The notes under the pieces are model-generated. The model was not told where the DNA came from, ran no database searches, and saw nothing but the letters and a program-made list of their open reading frames with translations. Positions 43,930 to 51,380 of a DNA stretch of 51,380 nt are shown piece after piece (the stretch's first letter is position 1; each line of letters starts with the position of its first letter). A program made the position numbers and the translations under genes. This DNA comes from UBA9732 sp045116915 (GTDB lineage Bacteria; Spirochaetota; Spirochaetia; Sphaerochaetales; Sphaerochaetaceae). The stretch spans positions 1-51,380 of the forward strand of contig JBGUMQ010000051.1 of NCBI GenBank assembly GCA_045116915.1, written 5' to 3'.

Positions 43930-45078
43930 ATGTCGGACATGGAGAAACTAAGACAACTCTCGCTTCTCATCAAGCCCGCATCCTCGCTGTGCAACCTCAG
44001 GTGCAGGTACTGTTTCTACGAGGATGAATCGGAGAACAGGAGCCAGAAGTGCTACGGCATCATGGACATTCCGACAACCGACAGACTCATAGCCTCCGCG
44101 GCGGAGGCCACGACCGACAATGCCCTGATTTCCATTGGGTTCCAGGGAGGTGAGCCGACCGTGGCCGGCCTGGACTATTTCAGGCACTTCATGGAAGAGG
44201 AGAAGAAGTACCCCGGAAGGCGGTTCATCCATTCCATACAGACAAACGGCTATGCCCTGGACGAGGAGTGGGCCGTATTCCTGGCGGAGAACGATTTCCT
44301 TGTCGGAATATCGATCGACGGATACAGGGACCTCCACGACCTCCACAGGCTCACACCTTCAGGAGAAGGCTCGTTCGACAGAATCGCCGCGAACCTGGAG
44401 CTTCTGAAGAAACATGACGTTGCGGTCAACGCCCTTTGCGTCGTCACGAAGCAATGCACCGAACGTCCGCACCGTGTATACAACAGGCTCAAGGGAATGG
44501 GATTCAGGTATCTGCAGTTCATAGCATGCCTTGATCCGATAGGACAACCCAGGGGACAGCAGGACTATTCGCTCACTCCGGAGGACTACGGCAGGTTCCT
44601 CTGCGCCACATTCGACGACTGGTACAAGGACTGGAAAGAAGGGAACTTCACCAGCGTGAGACAGTTCGACGACTATATCCACGTGATGACAGGTGTACAG
44701 CCGTCATCATGCGCGGCAGCGGGAAGATGCGGTTCCTATCTTGTGGCGGAAGCCGACGGCAGCCTTTATCCCTGCGATTTCTATGTGCTCGACGAATGGA
44801 ACCTCGGAAAGATAGGGGACATCTCCGTCCTCCAGGCCATCAACTCCCCGAAAGCTCTCGCCTTCAGGACCGACAACGGAAGGCTTCCGGACCCGTGCAC
44901 CGCCTGCAACTGGCTCCCGATCTGCCACGGCGGATGCAAGAAGGACATCACTGCCGGCTGCCACAACGAGCCGGAAAACTATTTCTGCCCGGCATACAGG
45001 TTCTTCTTCGAATACGCATCGGAGCGCCTGATGGAAGTGGCGCAGGAGGAGTTCAGGGCGATGCAGGGAAGGAGATGA
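43930..45078 (+). CDS. Anaerobic sulfatase-maturating enzyme (radical SAM, SPASM)
   Basis: About 382 residues from ATG 43930; ATG 43939 is an alternative. The radical SAM cluster motif is CNLRCRYC (C21, C25, C28). Later cysteines form the SPASM region: CDFYVLDEW, CTACNWLPICHGGCKK and CHNEPENYFC. It oxidises the active-site Cys (or Ser) of sulfatases to formylglycine in the cytoplasm without oxygen. Here it serves the four Cys-type sulfatases of the island, all cytoplasmic, so no export need precede or follow modification. It has no operator of the TTAATTAA type and no ribosome site; TAGAAT at 43926-43931 could be a -10 box giving a leaderless mRNA. Confidence 0.94.
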   Translation: MSDMEKLRQLSLLIKPASSLCNLRCRYCFYEDESENRSQKCYGIMDIPTTDRLIASAAEATTDNALISIGFQGGEPTVAGLDYFRHFMEEEKKYPGRRFIHSIQTNGYALDEEWAVFLAENDFLVGISIDGYRDLHDLHRLTPSGEGSFDRIAANLELLKKHDVAVNALCVVTKQCTERPHRVYNRLKGMGFRYLQFIACLDPIGQPRGQQDYSLTPEDYGRFLCATFDDWYKDWKEGNFTSVRQFDDYIHVMTGVQPSSCAAAGRCGSYLVAEADGSLYPCDFYVLDEWNLGKIGDISVLQAINSPKALAFRTDNGRLPDPCTACNWLPICHGGCKKDITAGCHNEPENYFCPAYRFFFEYASERLMEVAQEEFRAMQGRR

Positions 45079-45097
45079 TGAAATGTGGTTCCGGCCA

Positions 45098-45125
45098 TTG
45101 ACAAGCTATGCGGAACAGTTATACT
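45098..45125 (+). promoter_or_regulatory. Strong promoter of the ATPase gene
   Basis: TTGACA (45098-45103), 16-base spacer, TATACT (45120-45125). The -10 box lies inside the left arm of a long inverted repeat (45110-45168). Confidence 0.65.
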
Positions 45126-45168
45126 GAAAAAAAAATCACTGAAAAAAAATTCAGTAAAATTGTTCTGC
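45110..45168. repeat. Long imperfect inverted repeat over promoter and ribosome site
   Basis: The 19-base arms at 45110-45128 and 45150-45168 match at 16 of 19 positions when one is reversed and complemented. The centre holds two runs of A, each after ACTGAA. A smaller perfect hairpin, ACTGAA (45138-45143) with TTCAGT (45150-45155), would form in the RNA leader just before GGAGG. The left arm covers the -10 box, so a dimeric DNA-binding protein is the simplest user. Confidence 0.6.
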
Positions 45169-45178
45169 GGAGGAAACG

Positions 45179-46552
45179 ATGTTCATCGGCAGGGAAAAGG
45201 AACTGGAAGAACTCAGGAAGCAGTTCGGCTCGGGGACCAGGAGCGTTGTCCTTGTCTATGGGAAACGCAGGGTCGGAAAGACCAGTCTGATCAGGGAATC
45301 CCTCAAGGGCTACGATGGAACTGTAGTCAACCATCTTTGCGTGAAAAGCAGTTATGAAGGCAATCTCAGACTTCTGTGCAGAAGTGTTGCCCTTTCATAC
45401 GGTCTCTCTCCGTCCTTATCGTTTTCGACTATGTACGATCTCTTCGATTTCATCGGATCCCGGGGAGAACCTGTGATCGTGATTCTGGACGAGTACCAGT
45501 ATCTGAAGGAATCGGGGAAGGACATGGAAGTGGATTCCATCATGCAGGCGGTTGCCGATTCGCTGCCGGACAATGTCAAACTCGTTCTCTGCGGGTCGTA
45601 CATCACCGTCATGAAAGAACTTCTTGAGGATTCCGACCCTCTGTTCGGACGCTTCACATCCATCATCCATCTTACGGAGTTCGATTATTATGATTCCGCC
45701 CGGTTCTGCCCGGGATTGTCTGTCCGTGAGAAAATCCGGTTCCATTCGGTTTTCGGAGGATCCCCGTACGTTCTCTCGAATCTCGATTTCGGAAAGACTC
45801 TGGAAGAGAACATAGTGGAACTGGCTCTGGATCCGAACAGCATATTCAGGACATTCATAGAGAACATCGCGTTGAATGAAATCCGGAAGACCTACGACAT
45901 AAGGATCCTCGAAGCGATCGGTAATTCACGAAAACGGTTCAATGAGATAGCATCCATCATAGGATTCGGGGATTCCAGTCTGTTGGACAAGCAGATGAAG
46001 AATCTCCTCAACATGGAGACAATATCGAAAACCGTCCCCATAAACGCTCTGTCGGATAAGAAAAAACAGTTCTATGAAATCAACGACAATCTGATGCGTT
46101 TCTACTTCACCTACGTGTTCTCATATGACAGTCTCATATACAAGTTCGGTCCGGAGGAATTCTTCAGGAATGTGGTATCGAAATCACTCAGGACATTCAT
46201 CAGTCTGAGATTCGAGAGAATCGCAATCCAATACATGATGAGGCTTGCCCGCTCCGGAAAGCTTGACGGTGTGCAGGATTTCGGGACCTTCTGGTACGAT
46301 GACAGGAAGAACCACAGGAGCGGCCAGTTCGATTGCGTACTGAAATACCCTGAAGGATATGATTTCTATGAGGTGAAGTTCTTCGACAGCCCCATGACCC
46401 GTAGGGAGTGTGAAGAGGAAGAGAAGCAGGTGAGGTCGATTGCGGACATGGTGTGCAGGAAAACAGGATTCATATGTTCTTCCGGATTCGATTTCACGGA
46501 TGACCGCTACGACCTCATCGGAGGAGAGGACCTTTATGACATCCGGAATTGA
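45179..46552 (+). CDS. AAA-type ATPase with DUF234 C-terminal region
   Basis: A 457-residue protein of the archaeal-type ATPase/DUF234 family. Walker A is GKRRVGKTS (29-37), Walker B VIVILDEYQYL, and sensor-like CGSYITVMKEL follows. A winged-helix segment lies in the middle. The C-terminal part (from ~330) includes a possible PD-(D/E)xK core, with QFDCVLKYPEGYDFYEVKF supplying D, E and K. The role of these proteins is unclear; some are linked with mobile DNA or defence, but nothing around this one proves that. GGAGG precedes ATG 45179. It overlaps the next gene by 17 bases. Confidence 0.85.
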   Translation: MFIGREKELEELRKQFGSGTRSVVLVYGKRRVGKTSLIRESLKGYDGTVVNHLCVKSSYEGNLRLLCRSVALSYGLSPSLSFSTMYDLFDFIGSRGEPVIVILDEYQYLKESGKDMEVDSIMQAVADSLPDNVKLVLCGSYITVMKELLEDSDPLFGRFTSIIHLTEFDYYDSARFCPGLSVREKIRFHSVFGGSPYVLSNLDFGKTLEENIVELALDPNSIFRTFIENIALNEIRKTYDIRILEAIGNSRKRFNEIASIIGFGDSSLLDKQMKNLLNMETISKTVPINALSDKKKQFYEINDNLMRFYFTYVFSYDSLIYKFGPEEFFRNVVSKSLRTFISLRFERIAIQYMMRLARSGKLDGVQDFGTFWYDDRKNHRSGQFDCVLKYPEGYDFYEVKFFDSPMTRRECEEEEKQVRSIADMVCRKTGFICSSGFDFTDDRYDLIGGEDLYDIRN

Positions 46553-48083
46553 TTTCGACATAGTCGTGGCTGGGGCCGGAAACGCCGGTCTCATGGCTGC
46601 CGTAAGGCTTCAGAAGGCGGGCCTGAAGGTACTTCTGGTGGAACAGAACAACCATCCGGGCGGATGTGCGACTTCCTATGTGCGCGGCCGATTCGAGATA
46701 GACCCGTGCCAGCATGAAATCGCAGCGGTCGGAAGTGCGGCCAAGCCGGGAATAATCAGGAGCATGTTCAATGACATGGGCGTGGACATCGGCTGGGTCC
46801 AGGTGAAGGATTGCTTCCGCATTGTGGGTGCATATTCCGACGGAACTCCCATGGACGTCACCGTCCCCAGCGGACGTGAGGCCCTGATCGATGTCCTTGA
46901 GCGCGAGGTTCCCGGCTGCAGTGAGAAGATGGAGAGGTTCTTCGATCTCCTTTCCGAGGTCAACGACGGTCTGACCTATTTCTCCGGTGTCGACAGGTAC
47001 AGCATACCGCATGCTCTGAAAAACTATCCCGATCTCCTCGTCACCGGATCATACTCGTGCAACGAGGTCTTCAGGGCCATGGAGCTGCCGCAGAAATGCG
47101 TGGACATCCTTTCATCCTACTGGTCGTATATCGGCGTCGATCTGGACCGCGCCGCCTTTCTGCCTTACGCCATGATGATCAGCTGTTTCATGGAGGACGG
47201 GGCATACATCTCCACTTGCACAGCCCATGAGATATCCACTGCCATCGAGGACCGCTTCAGGGAACTCGGTGGGACGGTCTGGTACAACTGCAGGGCGGAG
47301 TCCTTCCTCTTCGATGGCGACCGTCTGTCAGGAGTGATGACCTCTTACGGGGAAGTCAAATGCGGATATGCTCTTGCCAACATCAACCAGGACATCGTCT
47401 ACGGGAAGATGGTTCCTCAGGAACTTGTGCCGCCAAGGCTCAGGAAACTCGCATCCGCAAGGAAGGGAAGATACGGGGCAAGGATGTTCACGGTACATCT
47501 CTGCCTTGACGTCCCGCATGAGGAACTTGGGATACACGACTACTCGATATTCATAGTCGGCACCGCCGATTCGGTGAGGGAATACTCGGACATCATGGGC
47601 GGAATGGAAAGCAACAGGTTCGCCATATTCGTCTGCTACAACGTGGCCAACCCCAAAGCCTCGCCGGAAGGGACCTGCATATGCTCACTCACCACGTTCT
47701 GCACACCTTCCGACTGGGAGGGCCTGAGCCAGGAGGAGTACGGGAAGTTCAAGACCAGGTGCGCGGAGAAGCAGATTTCCCTTTTGAAAGAGAAGACGGG
47801 AATCGACCTGAAAGGCCACATAGAGGAAATCTCCGTGGCGACCCCGTGGACGTTCGCACGGTATCTGGGGACTCCGGAAGGCTGTGCCTACGGCCATGAG
47901 GCCGGAGACTGGGACGACATCATCACCAGGAACATGCAGATAGACAAGGACTATCCGCTGAAGGGACTCGGGACTATAGGAGCCGACGGGCCGAGGGGCG
48001 ACGGTTTCTCCTCCGCATACCAGTGCGGCGAGCAGATGGCCAGACTTGCGCTGAAGGAGTTGGGGCAGGAGGGCGGACTATGA
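46536..48083 (+). CDS. FAD-dependent oxidoreductase, phytoene-desaturase-like
   Basis: I start this gene at ATG 46536 (515 residues), behind GGAGAGGA. The frame extends further upstream inside the ATPase gene without support. The dinucleotide-binding fold is FDIVVAGAGNAG (GxGxxG at 13-18), with VEQNNHPGG following; the C-terminal GADGPRGDGFSSAYQCGEQMA closes the FAD site. The pattern is that of carotene desaturases and all-trans-retinol saturases, which add or remove hydride at unactivated C-C bonds. No carotenoid gene is near. The next gene encodes a matching reductase and overlaps by four bases (ATGA), so a two-protein redox system is likely. The substrate is unknown. Confidence 0.82.
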   Translation: MTSGIDFDIVVAGAGNAGLMAAVRLQKAGLKVLLVEQNNHPGGCATSYVRGRFEIDPCQHEIAAVGSAAKPGIIRSMFNDMGVDIGWVQVKDCFRIVGAYSDGTPMDVTVPSGREALIDVLEREVPGCSEKMERFFDLLSEVNDGLTYFSGVDRYSIPHALKNYPDLLVTGSYSCNEVFRAMELPQKCVDILSSYWSYIGVDLDRAAFLPYAMMISCFMEDGAYISTCTAHEISTAIEDRFRELGGTVWYNCRAESFLFDGDRLSGVMTSYGEVKCGYALANINQDIVYGKMVPQELVPPRLRKLASARKGRYGARMFTVHLCLDVPHEELGIHDYSIFIVGTADSVREYSDIMGGMESNRFAIFVCYNVANPKASPEGTCICSLTTFCTPSDWEGLSQEEYGKFKTRCAEKQISLLKEKTGIDLKGHIEEISVATPWTFARYLGTPEGCAYGHEAGDWDDIITRNMQIDKDYPLKGLGTIGADGPRGDGFSSAYQCGEQMARLALKELGQEGGL

Positions 48084-49276
48084 AGAACAGACTGAAAGTG
48101 AAGGTCGGCCCGTCCAGACTCGGGGACATGATGGAGTTCAAGAACATCCCGCGCAGGAGGGACAGGGTCATAGACGCGTCTCCCGACATGCCGATCGAGG
48201 CTTCATTCAGGATAAACGCCAACGCCGGGATGCTGCATCCGCACATCCAGGAAATGACCGTTGTGGAGATCCTGGATCATCCGGCTTCGGATTCCAGGAC
48301 ACTGGTCCTGCGGAAGACCGACGGCAGTCCCGCAGCATGGTTCCGCGCCGGACAGTTCGTCTCAGTGAGGTTCGGGACGGACAGGGGTGAGTTCTCCAGG
48401 CCTTTCTCTATTGTGACCTCTCCTGCCCGGACCACGGACGGAATCATAGGCATCACGGTGAAGAGGAGGGAGGACGGTCTTGTATCATCCCATGTCATGG
48501 ATCGGATGAAGGAAGGCGACCGTGTCCTTGTATCGGAACCCTGCGGGCAGTTCTTCCATGACAGGCTCCGCGACAGCGGCAATGTGGTGGCGGTGGCTGG
48601 CGGAAGCGGGATAACGCCGTTCATGTCCATGGCCAGGGCCATACGTGACGGGGTGGAGGATTTCAACCTCACGATCATCTACGGATCTCGAACTTGGGAT
48701 TCCATCCTGTTCAGGGATGAGCTCGGCATCATATCCTCTGAGACAGATAAGGTAAGGGTTATCAATGTCCTGTCGGACGAGGAACACGCTGGAACAGTGC
48801 ATGGATCAATAAACGCGGACATCATACGCACGTATGCGCCGGATGACTATTCACTGTTCATCTGCGGTCCGGAAGGCCTTCACAGGGCGATGGACAAAGC
48901 GGTGGAGGAACTGGGGCTGCCGCGTCGCCGCGTCAGGTGTGAGGCGTGCGGGGTTCCTGCATCGGACATGGAGGAGAAGGTATTCCATGTCAGGGTCATC
49001 CAGGGACCGCATGGGCACGACATCACGGCATCTTCCCGGGAGACGCTTATTTCTGCCATGGAAAGGGCAGTCATCAACGCGCCGTCGCGTTGCCGCAGCG
49101 GTGAGTGCGGATGGTGCAGGAGCCTCCTGATTTCGGGGGAGGTCCACATACCGGAGCAGAACGACAGGAGGAGGATTGTCGACAGACGGACGGGGCGCAT
49201 ACATCCCTGCTGCGCATTCCCCTTGTCGGATATCGTCATCGAGATTCCCGCGGATGATATGGAAGCGGATTTCTGA
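48080..49276 (+). CDS. Flavin reductase with C-terminal 2Fe-2S ferredoxin domain
   Basis: I start at ATG 48080, in an ATGA overlap with the upstream stop codon; the protein has 398 residues. Residues ~55-280 are a ferredoxin-NADP reductase fold: RPFS (107-110) for FAD, GGSGITPFMS (174-183) for the pyridine nucleotide and CGPEGLHRAM near the end. Residues ~300-395 are a plant-type ferredoxin, with C338, C343, C346 and C377 (or C378) as cluster ligands. The ~50-residue N-terminal extension is of unknown role. It should pass electrons from NAD(P)H via FAD to the 2Fe-2S cluster, probably to the upstream flavoprotein. Confidence 0.88.
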   Translation: MKNRLKVKVGPSRLGDMMEFKNIPRRRDRVIDASPDMPIEASFRINANAGMLHPHIQEMTVVEILDHPASDSRTLVLRKTDGSPAAWFRAGQFVSVRFGTDRGEFSRPFSIVTSPARTTDGIIGITVKRREDGLVSSHVMDRMKEGDRVLVSEPCGQFFHDRLRDSGNVVAVAGGSGITPFMSMARAIRDGVEDFNLTIIYGSRTWDSILFRDELGIISSETDKVRVINVLSDEEHAGTVHGSINADIIRTYAPDDYSLFICGPEGLHRAMDKAVEELGLPRRRVRCEACGVPASDMEEKVFHVRVIQGPHGHDITASSRETLISAMERAVINAPSRCRSGECGWCRSLLISGEVHIPEQNDRRRIVDRRTGRIHPCCAFPLSDIVIEIPADDMEADF

Positions 49277-49305
49277 TATAATGCCGAGGAGAATGGAGAT
49301 TTCTG

Positions 49306-49533
49306 ATGGAACAGATACTTAAGGAAATAGAACTGCAGGACTGCCCGTTGTGCAGGGGAACCGGAATAGTCGAGGAGGAGGGAGGCTGGTGCTTCTACGT
49401 GTCCTGTCTTGACTGCGGCTGCCATACGGCCGAGATCCCGTACAGGACGGCGGAGGAGAGGCTTACCGCCGCGAAGAACGCCGCGCACCTCTGGAACATC
49501 GGCAAGGTCCTGAGAAGCGACCCCGGGGAGTGA
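49306..49533 (+). CDS. Small zinc-ribbon protein, similar to the Lar restriction-alleviation domain
   Basis: A 75-residue protein with two Cys pairs, CPLC (13-16) and CLDC (34-37), and an end segment AAKNAAHLWNIGKV that matches the Lar-type ribbon (CPxCG...W..C..CG...EA...WN). Such proteins are often in phages and plasmids, but chromosomal relatives of unknown role are common. GGAG is placed eight to nine bases before ATG 49306, and a TATAAT-like box lies near 49276. Confidence 0.7.
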   Translation: MEQILKEIELQDCPLCRGTGIVEEEGGWCFYVSCLDCGCHTAEIPYRTAEERLTAAKNAAHLWNIGKVLRSDPGE

Positions 49534-49536
49534 TGC

Positions 49537-49839
49537 ATGAGGGACGTCAGGATCACGGTCATGCGCATGGCCTGCTACAGGGACCTCATGGAGAAGTACG
49601 AGAACCCGATAGAGCACACGTGCGACATGAGGGAAGGTCTGGTCTTCATCTCCCGGAACGGGGAAAAACCCGAGGGAATGTGCGAAAGCGCATGGACAAG
49701 CATGGAGTCTTTCGTGGTTGAACTTGCAAAGGGCGGTGGAAACTTCTATGATGGATGGATGAAAGACAGGGATTCTGCGATGATTTCCTGCAATGACGGT
49801 TTCAGACCCGTCAGTTTCTATATCGAGGCATCGCGGTAG
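49537..49839 (+). CDS. TIGR04076-family conserved small protein
   Basis: A 100-residue protein. The layout matches this family: RITVMRMACYRDLMEKYENP at the start, a single conserved Cys region, KPEGMCESAWTSMESFVVELAKGGGNFYDGWMKD in the middle and MISCNDGFRPVSFYIEA at the end. The function is not known. It follows the zinc-ribbon gene by three bases and is probably co-transcribed. Confidence 0.8.
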   Translation: MRDVRITVMRMACYRDLMEKYENPIEHTCDMREGLVFISRNGEKPEGMCESAWTSMESFVVELAKGGGNFYDGWMKDRDSAMISCNDGFRPVSFYIEASR

Positions 49840-49856
49840 TCCATCCGGGGGAGAAC

Positions 49857-50996
49857 ATGTCGAGTTTCTACACGGGAATCATAATTCTGGCCATTCTTGC
49901 ATGCGCGCTGATGTGCGCCATCATAGGGTGCAGCCCTCTTCTTCCCTCAGTCAAGAAGCGCCAGTTCAGCATGGGATTCGTCATAGTCGCTGTCGGTGCC
50001 ATGCTCGAATGGTTCTCCCTGTTGCTCGAGCATACGTCGAGTCCACGCTGGTTCCATACCGGGATCAAGGCCCTTGAGCTCATGATGGCCCCGCTCATAC
50101 CGTTCTTCCTGATGAGACCCATCGCCACGCGCCGCAGCATACTCAAGGTGATGCTGTGCGGCGTGATTGTGAATTCCATCCTGATAATGGTGTCGTGCAT
50201 CACAAAGAGCATCTTCTATTTCGACAATGCCAATGTCTACCATCACGGGCGCCTGTATTTCCTGTTCATCGCCAACTACACCTTCCAGGGACTCTGCCTG
50301 GTTGTGGGTGCGTACGGGATCAGGAGCCAATACCGCAGCAGGAACTCCTGGATACTCTACCTCATATTCATCTACATGATGATCGGAATCGGAATGCACA
50401 ACGTCATCACGGAGATCCGTGCCGACTATCTTGCCCTGACGATAACGCCGATACTCTTCTACATCTCGTACATCGATCTGGTCCAGAGCTCGGACAGTCT
50501 CACGAAACTGCTGAACAGGAACTGCTATGACAGCTACATTTCCAGGATCGAGGACACCTGTGTCGTGATCACGGCGGATGTGGACTATTTCAAGCAGTGC
50601 AACGACAGCTACGGCCATCTTTTCGGAGACGAGGTCCTGCAGAAGGTCTCACATGTGATCGCCACGACAGCTCCCAGGAAGGCCCTGTGCTACAGGACCG
50701 GAGGAGACGAGTTCTGTGTGATAGTCCCGGGAAGTGTCAACAATCCGGACAGCATACTCGAGAAAATGCATCAGGAAATGGAAACCCTGAGAGCCGCAGA
50801 CCCAAGGATCCCGTTCATCTCTACAGGATACGCGGTCTTCCATCCCCAGGCCGACAGCATCATCGACACGATAGAGAATGCCGATGCCATGATGTACAGG
50901 TTCAAGAACCTGCGCAAGCAGCGCCTCTCGGAAGGAGAGGTCGCCGGCTTCTCCGATATCCAGAAGATCCTGCTCTCGAAGCCCAACCTCCGCTGA
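49857..50996 (+). CDS. Membrane diguanylate cyclase (GGDEF)
   Basis: A 379-residue protein. The first ~215 residues hold about seven hydrophobic helices without a recognised sensor name. A GGDEF domain follows, with DSLTKLLNRNCYD, ADVDYFKQCNDSYGHLFGD and the intact RTGGDEF signature. No RxxD site precedes it, so product inhibition through that site is not expected. It makes cyclic di-GMP. It starts 17 bases after the TIGR04076 gene, with GGGGGAG before the ATG, and ends ten bases before the convergent small membrane protein gene. It is the second GGDEF gene of the window. Confidence 0.9.
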   Translation: MSSFYTGIIILAILACALMCAIIGCSPLLPSVKKRQFSMGFVIVAVGAMLEWFSLLLEHTSSPRWFHTGIKALELMMAPLIPFFLMRPIATRRSILKVMLCGVIVNSILIMVSCITKSIFYFDNANVYHHGRLYFLFIANYTFQGLCLVVGAYGIRSQYRSRNSWILYLIFIYMMIGIGMHNVITEIRADYLALTITPILFYISYIDLVQSSDSLTKLLNRNCYDSYISRIEDTCVVITADVDYFKQCNDSYGHLFGDEVLQKVSHVIATTAPRKALCYRTGGDEFCVIVPGSVNNPDSILEKMHQEMETLRAADPRIPFISTGYAVFHPQADSIIDTIENADAMMYRFKNLRKQRLSEGEVAGFSDIQKILLSKPNLR

Positions 50997-51006
50997 ACAA
51001 ACCCCG

Positions 51007-51291
51007 TCAGGAATCCTTGTCCTCTTTCTGTTCCTTCTTCCTTTTCCTGAAAGGTCTGAAGATACGCAGGAAGCGCTCGTTCTCACGCGAGCGCTTTTCG
51101 ATCCTGGACGACATCGTCCTGAGCAACGTGAGGATGAAACCGGCTCCGGCCACGAACATCAGGAACCTGCAGTGCGGGATGATGAATGATGCGAACAGCA
51201 GCACGAAGCAAAGTATGTAGAGGAAGAGACCCAGCTCATCGTCACCGTACCGTCTGCCGAACCAATCGCGTATCCTGCTTCTGATGCTCAT
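51007..51291 (-). CDS. Small membrane protein of unknown function
   Basis: A 94-residue protein from ATG 51291, chosen because ATGA overlaps the stop codon of the gene entering from the right; GTG 51306 is the longer alternative. Two hydrophobic helices (about 22-42 and 45-60) are followed by a long, basic tail. The pattern FGRRYGDDELGLFLYIL and RTMSSRIEKRSRENERFL resembles a small family found in many anaerobes, without known role. Confidence 0.7.
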   Translation of the reverse strand: MSIRSRIRDWFGRRYGDDELGLFLYILCFVLLFASFIIPHCRFLMFVAGAGFILTLLRTMSSRIEKRSRENERFLRIFRPFRKRKKEQKEDKDS

Positions 51292-51380
51292 TTCTTCCTG
51301 CTCCACCAGTGCTTCTTCGGTTCACTGTTGTCTGTTTTGTGCAGTTTCTGCTCCGCGGCATCGCGCTTCTGCCTGTCGGA
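51288..51380 (-). CDS. C-terminal end of a gene entering from the right edge
   Basis: Reading leftwards from the window end gives an open frame of 30 codons ending KKHWWSRKK and TGA at 51288-51290. The visible part is hydrophilic and rich in Lys, with no domain that I recognise. The TGA overlaps the ATG of the small membrane protein gene in an ATGA, which indicates an operon. Confidence 0.6.
   Translation of the reverse strand, partial: SDRQKRDAAEQKLHKTDNSEPKKHWWSRKK

Noticed and set aside
49306..49839. A prophage or anti-restriction module, suggested by the Lar-like ribbon.
   Set aside because: No other phage gene is near. The TIGR04076 partner and the GGDEF gene are ordinary chromosomal genes.
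1..51380. tRNA, rRNA, CRISPR arrays, transposases or integrases.
   Set aside because: None was found; no intergenic gap exceeds 300 bases and no transposase-like or integrase-like protein was seen.

Overview
The window looks like chromosome of an anaerobic, diderm, sugar-fermenting gut or sediment bacterium. I lean towards a spirochaete of the Sphaerochaeta/Treponema type. The reasons are a periplasmic solute-binding protein with a plain cleavable signal peptide ending AFA-GG and no lipobox Cys, a pyrophosphate-type phosphofructokinase, an oxygen-sensitive sulfatase maturase, and a two-gene acetyl-homoserine/sulfhydrylation methionine route. This is inference from protein style; no rRNA or tRNA gene is visible to confirm it. 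The DNA is moderately GC-rich, except for the first ~600 bases, which are visibly A+T-rich.

Layout. Positions 1-2,100: the end of a surface-polysaccharide locus (family-2 glycosyltransferase fragment, then an initiating sugar-phosphate transferase). Positions 2,246-10,026: a butanol-type alcohol dehydrogenase, a convergent GGDEF / HD-GYP pair, a fusion of VTT, PlsC and zinc-ribbon domains, and an NYN-LOTUS protein. Positions 10,144-16,516: an ECF transporter (UPF0397 S component, fused double ATPase, T component), a DUF62 SAM-hydrolase-like gene, metA and metY. Positions 16,528-18,079: a broken pectinesterase gene and a DUF554 membrane protein. Positions 18,129-45,078: a large carbohydrate-sulfate catabolic island. 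Positions 45,179-51,380: a DUF234-type ATPase, a two-gene flavin/2Fe-2S oxidoreductase module, small conserved proteins, a second GGDEF protein and small membrane-protein genes.

The main result is the sulfatase island. It has four sulfatases with the Cys-type CxP(S/A)R site, none with a signal peptide; a radical-SAM sulfatase maturase; two GH3 enzymes without signal peptides; beta-phosphoglucomutase; glucose-6-phosphate isomerase; PPi-type phosphofructokinase; class II aldolase; triose-phosphate isomerase; a Dpp/Opp-type ABC importer; a LarA-family racemase homologue; a TauE/SafE anion exporter; and a ROK repressor. The simplest reading is that sulfated oligosaccharides or glycosides are imported intact, desulfated and cleaved in the cytoplasm, fed to triose phosphates by enzymes encoded on site, and the freed sulfate is exported.

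Four promoters in the island share one architecture: a -35 box, a 16-bp spacer, a -10 box and, at or just after the -10, an operator of the form TTAATTAA-N5-TTAATTAA. A degenerate copy lies in front of the ROK gene itself. I infer that this is the ROK operator and that the island is a single local regulon.
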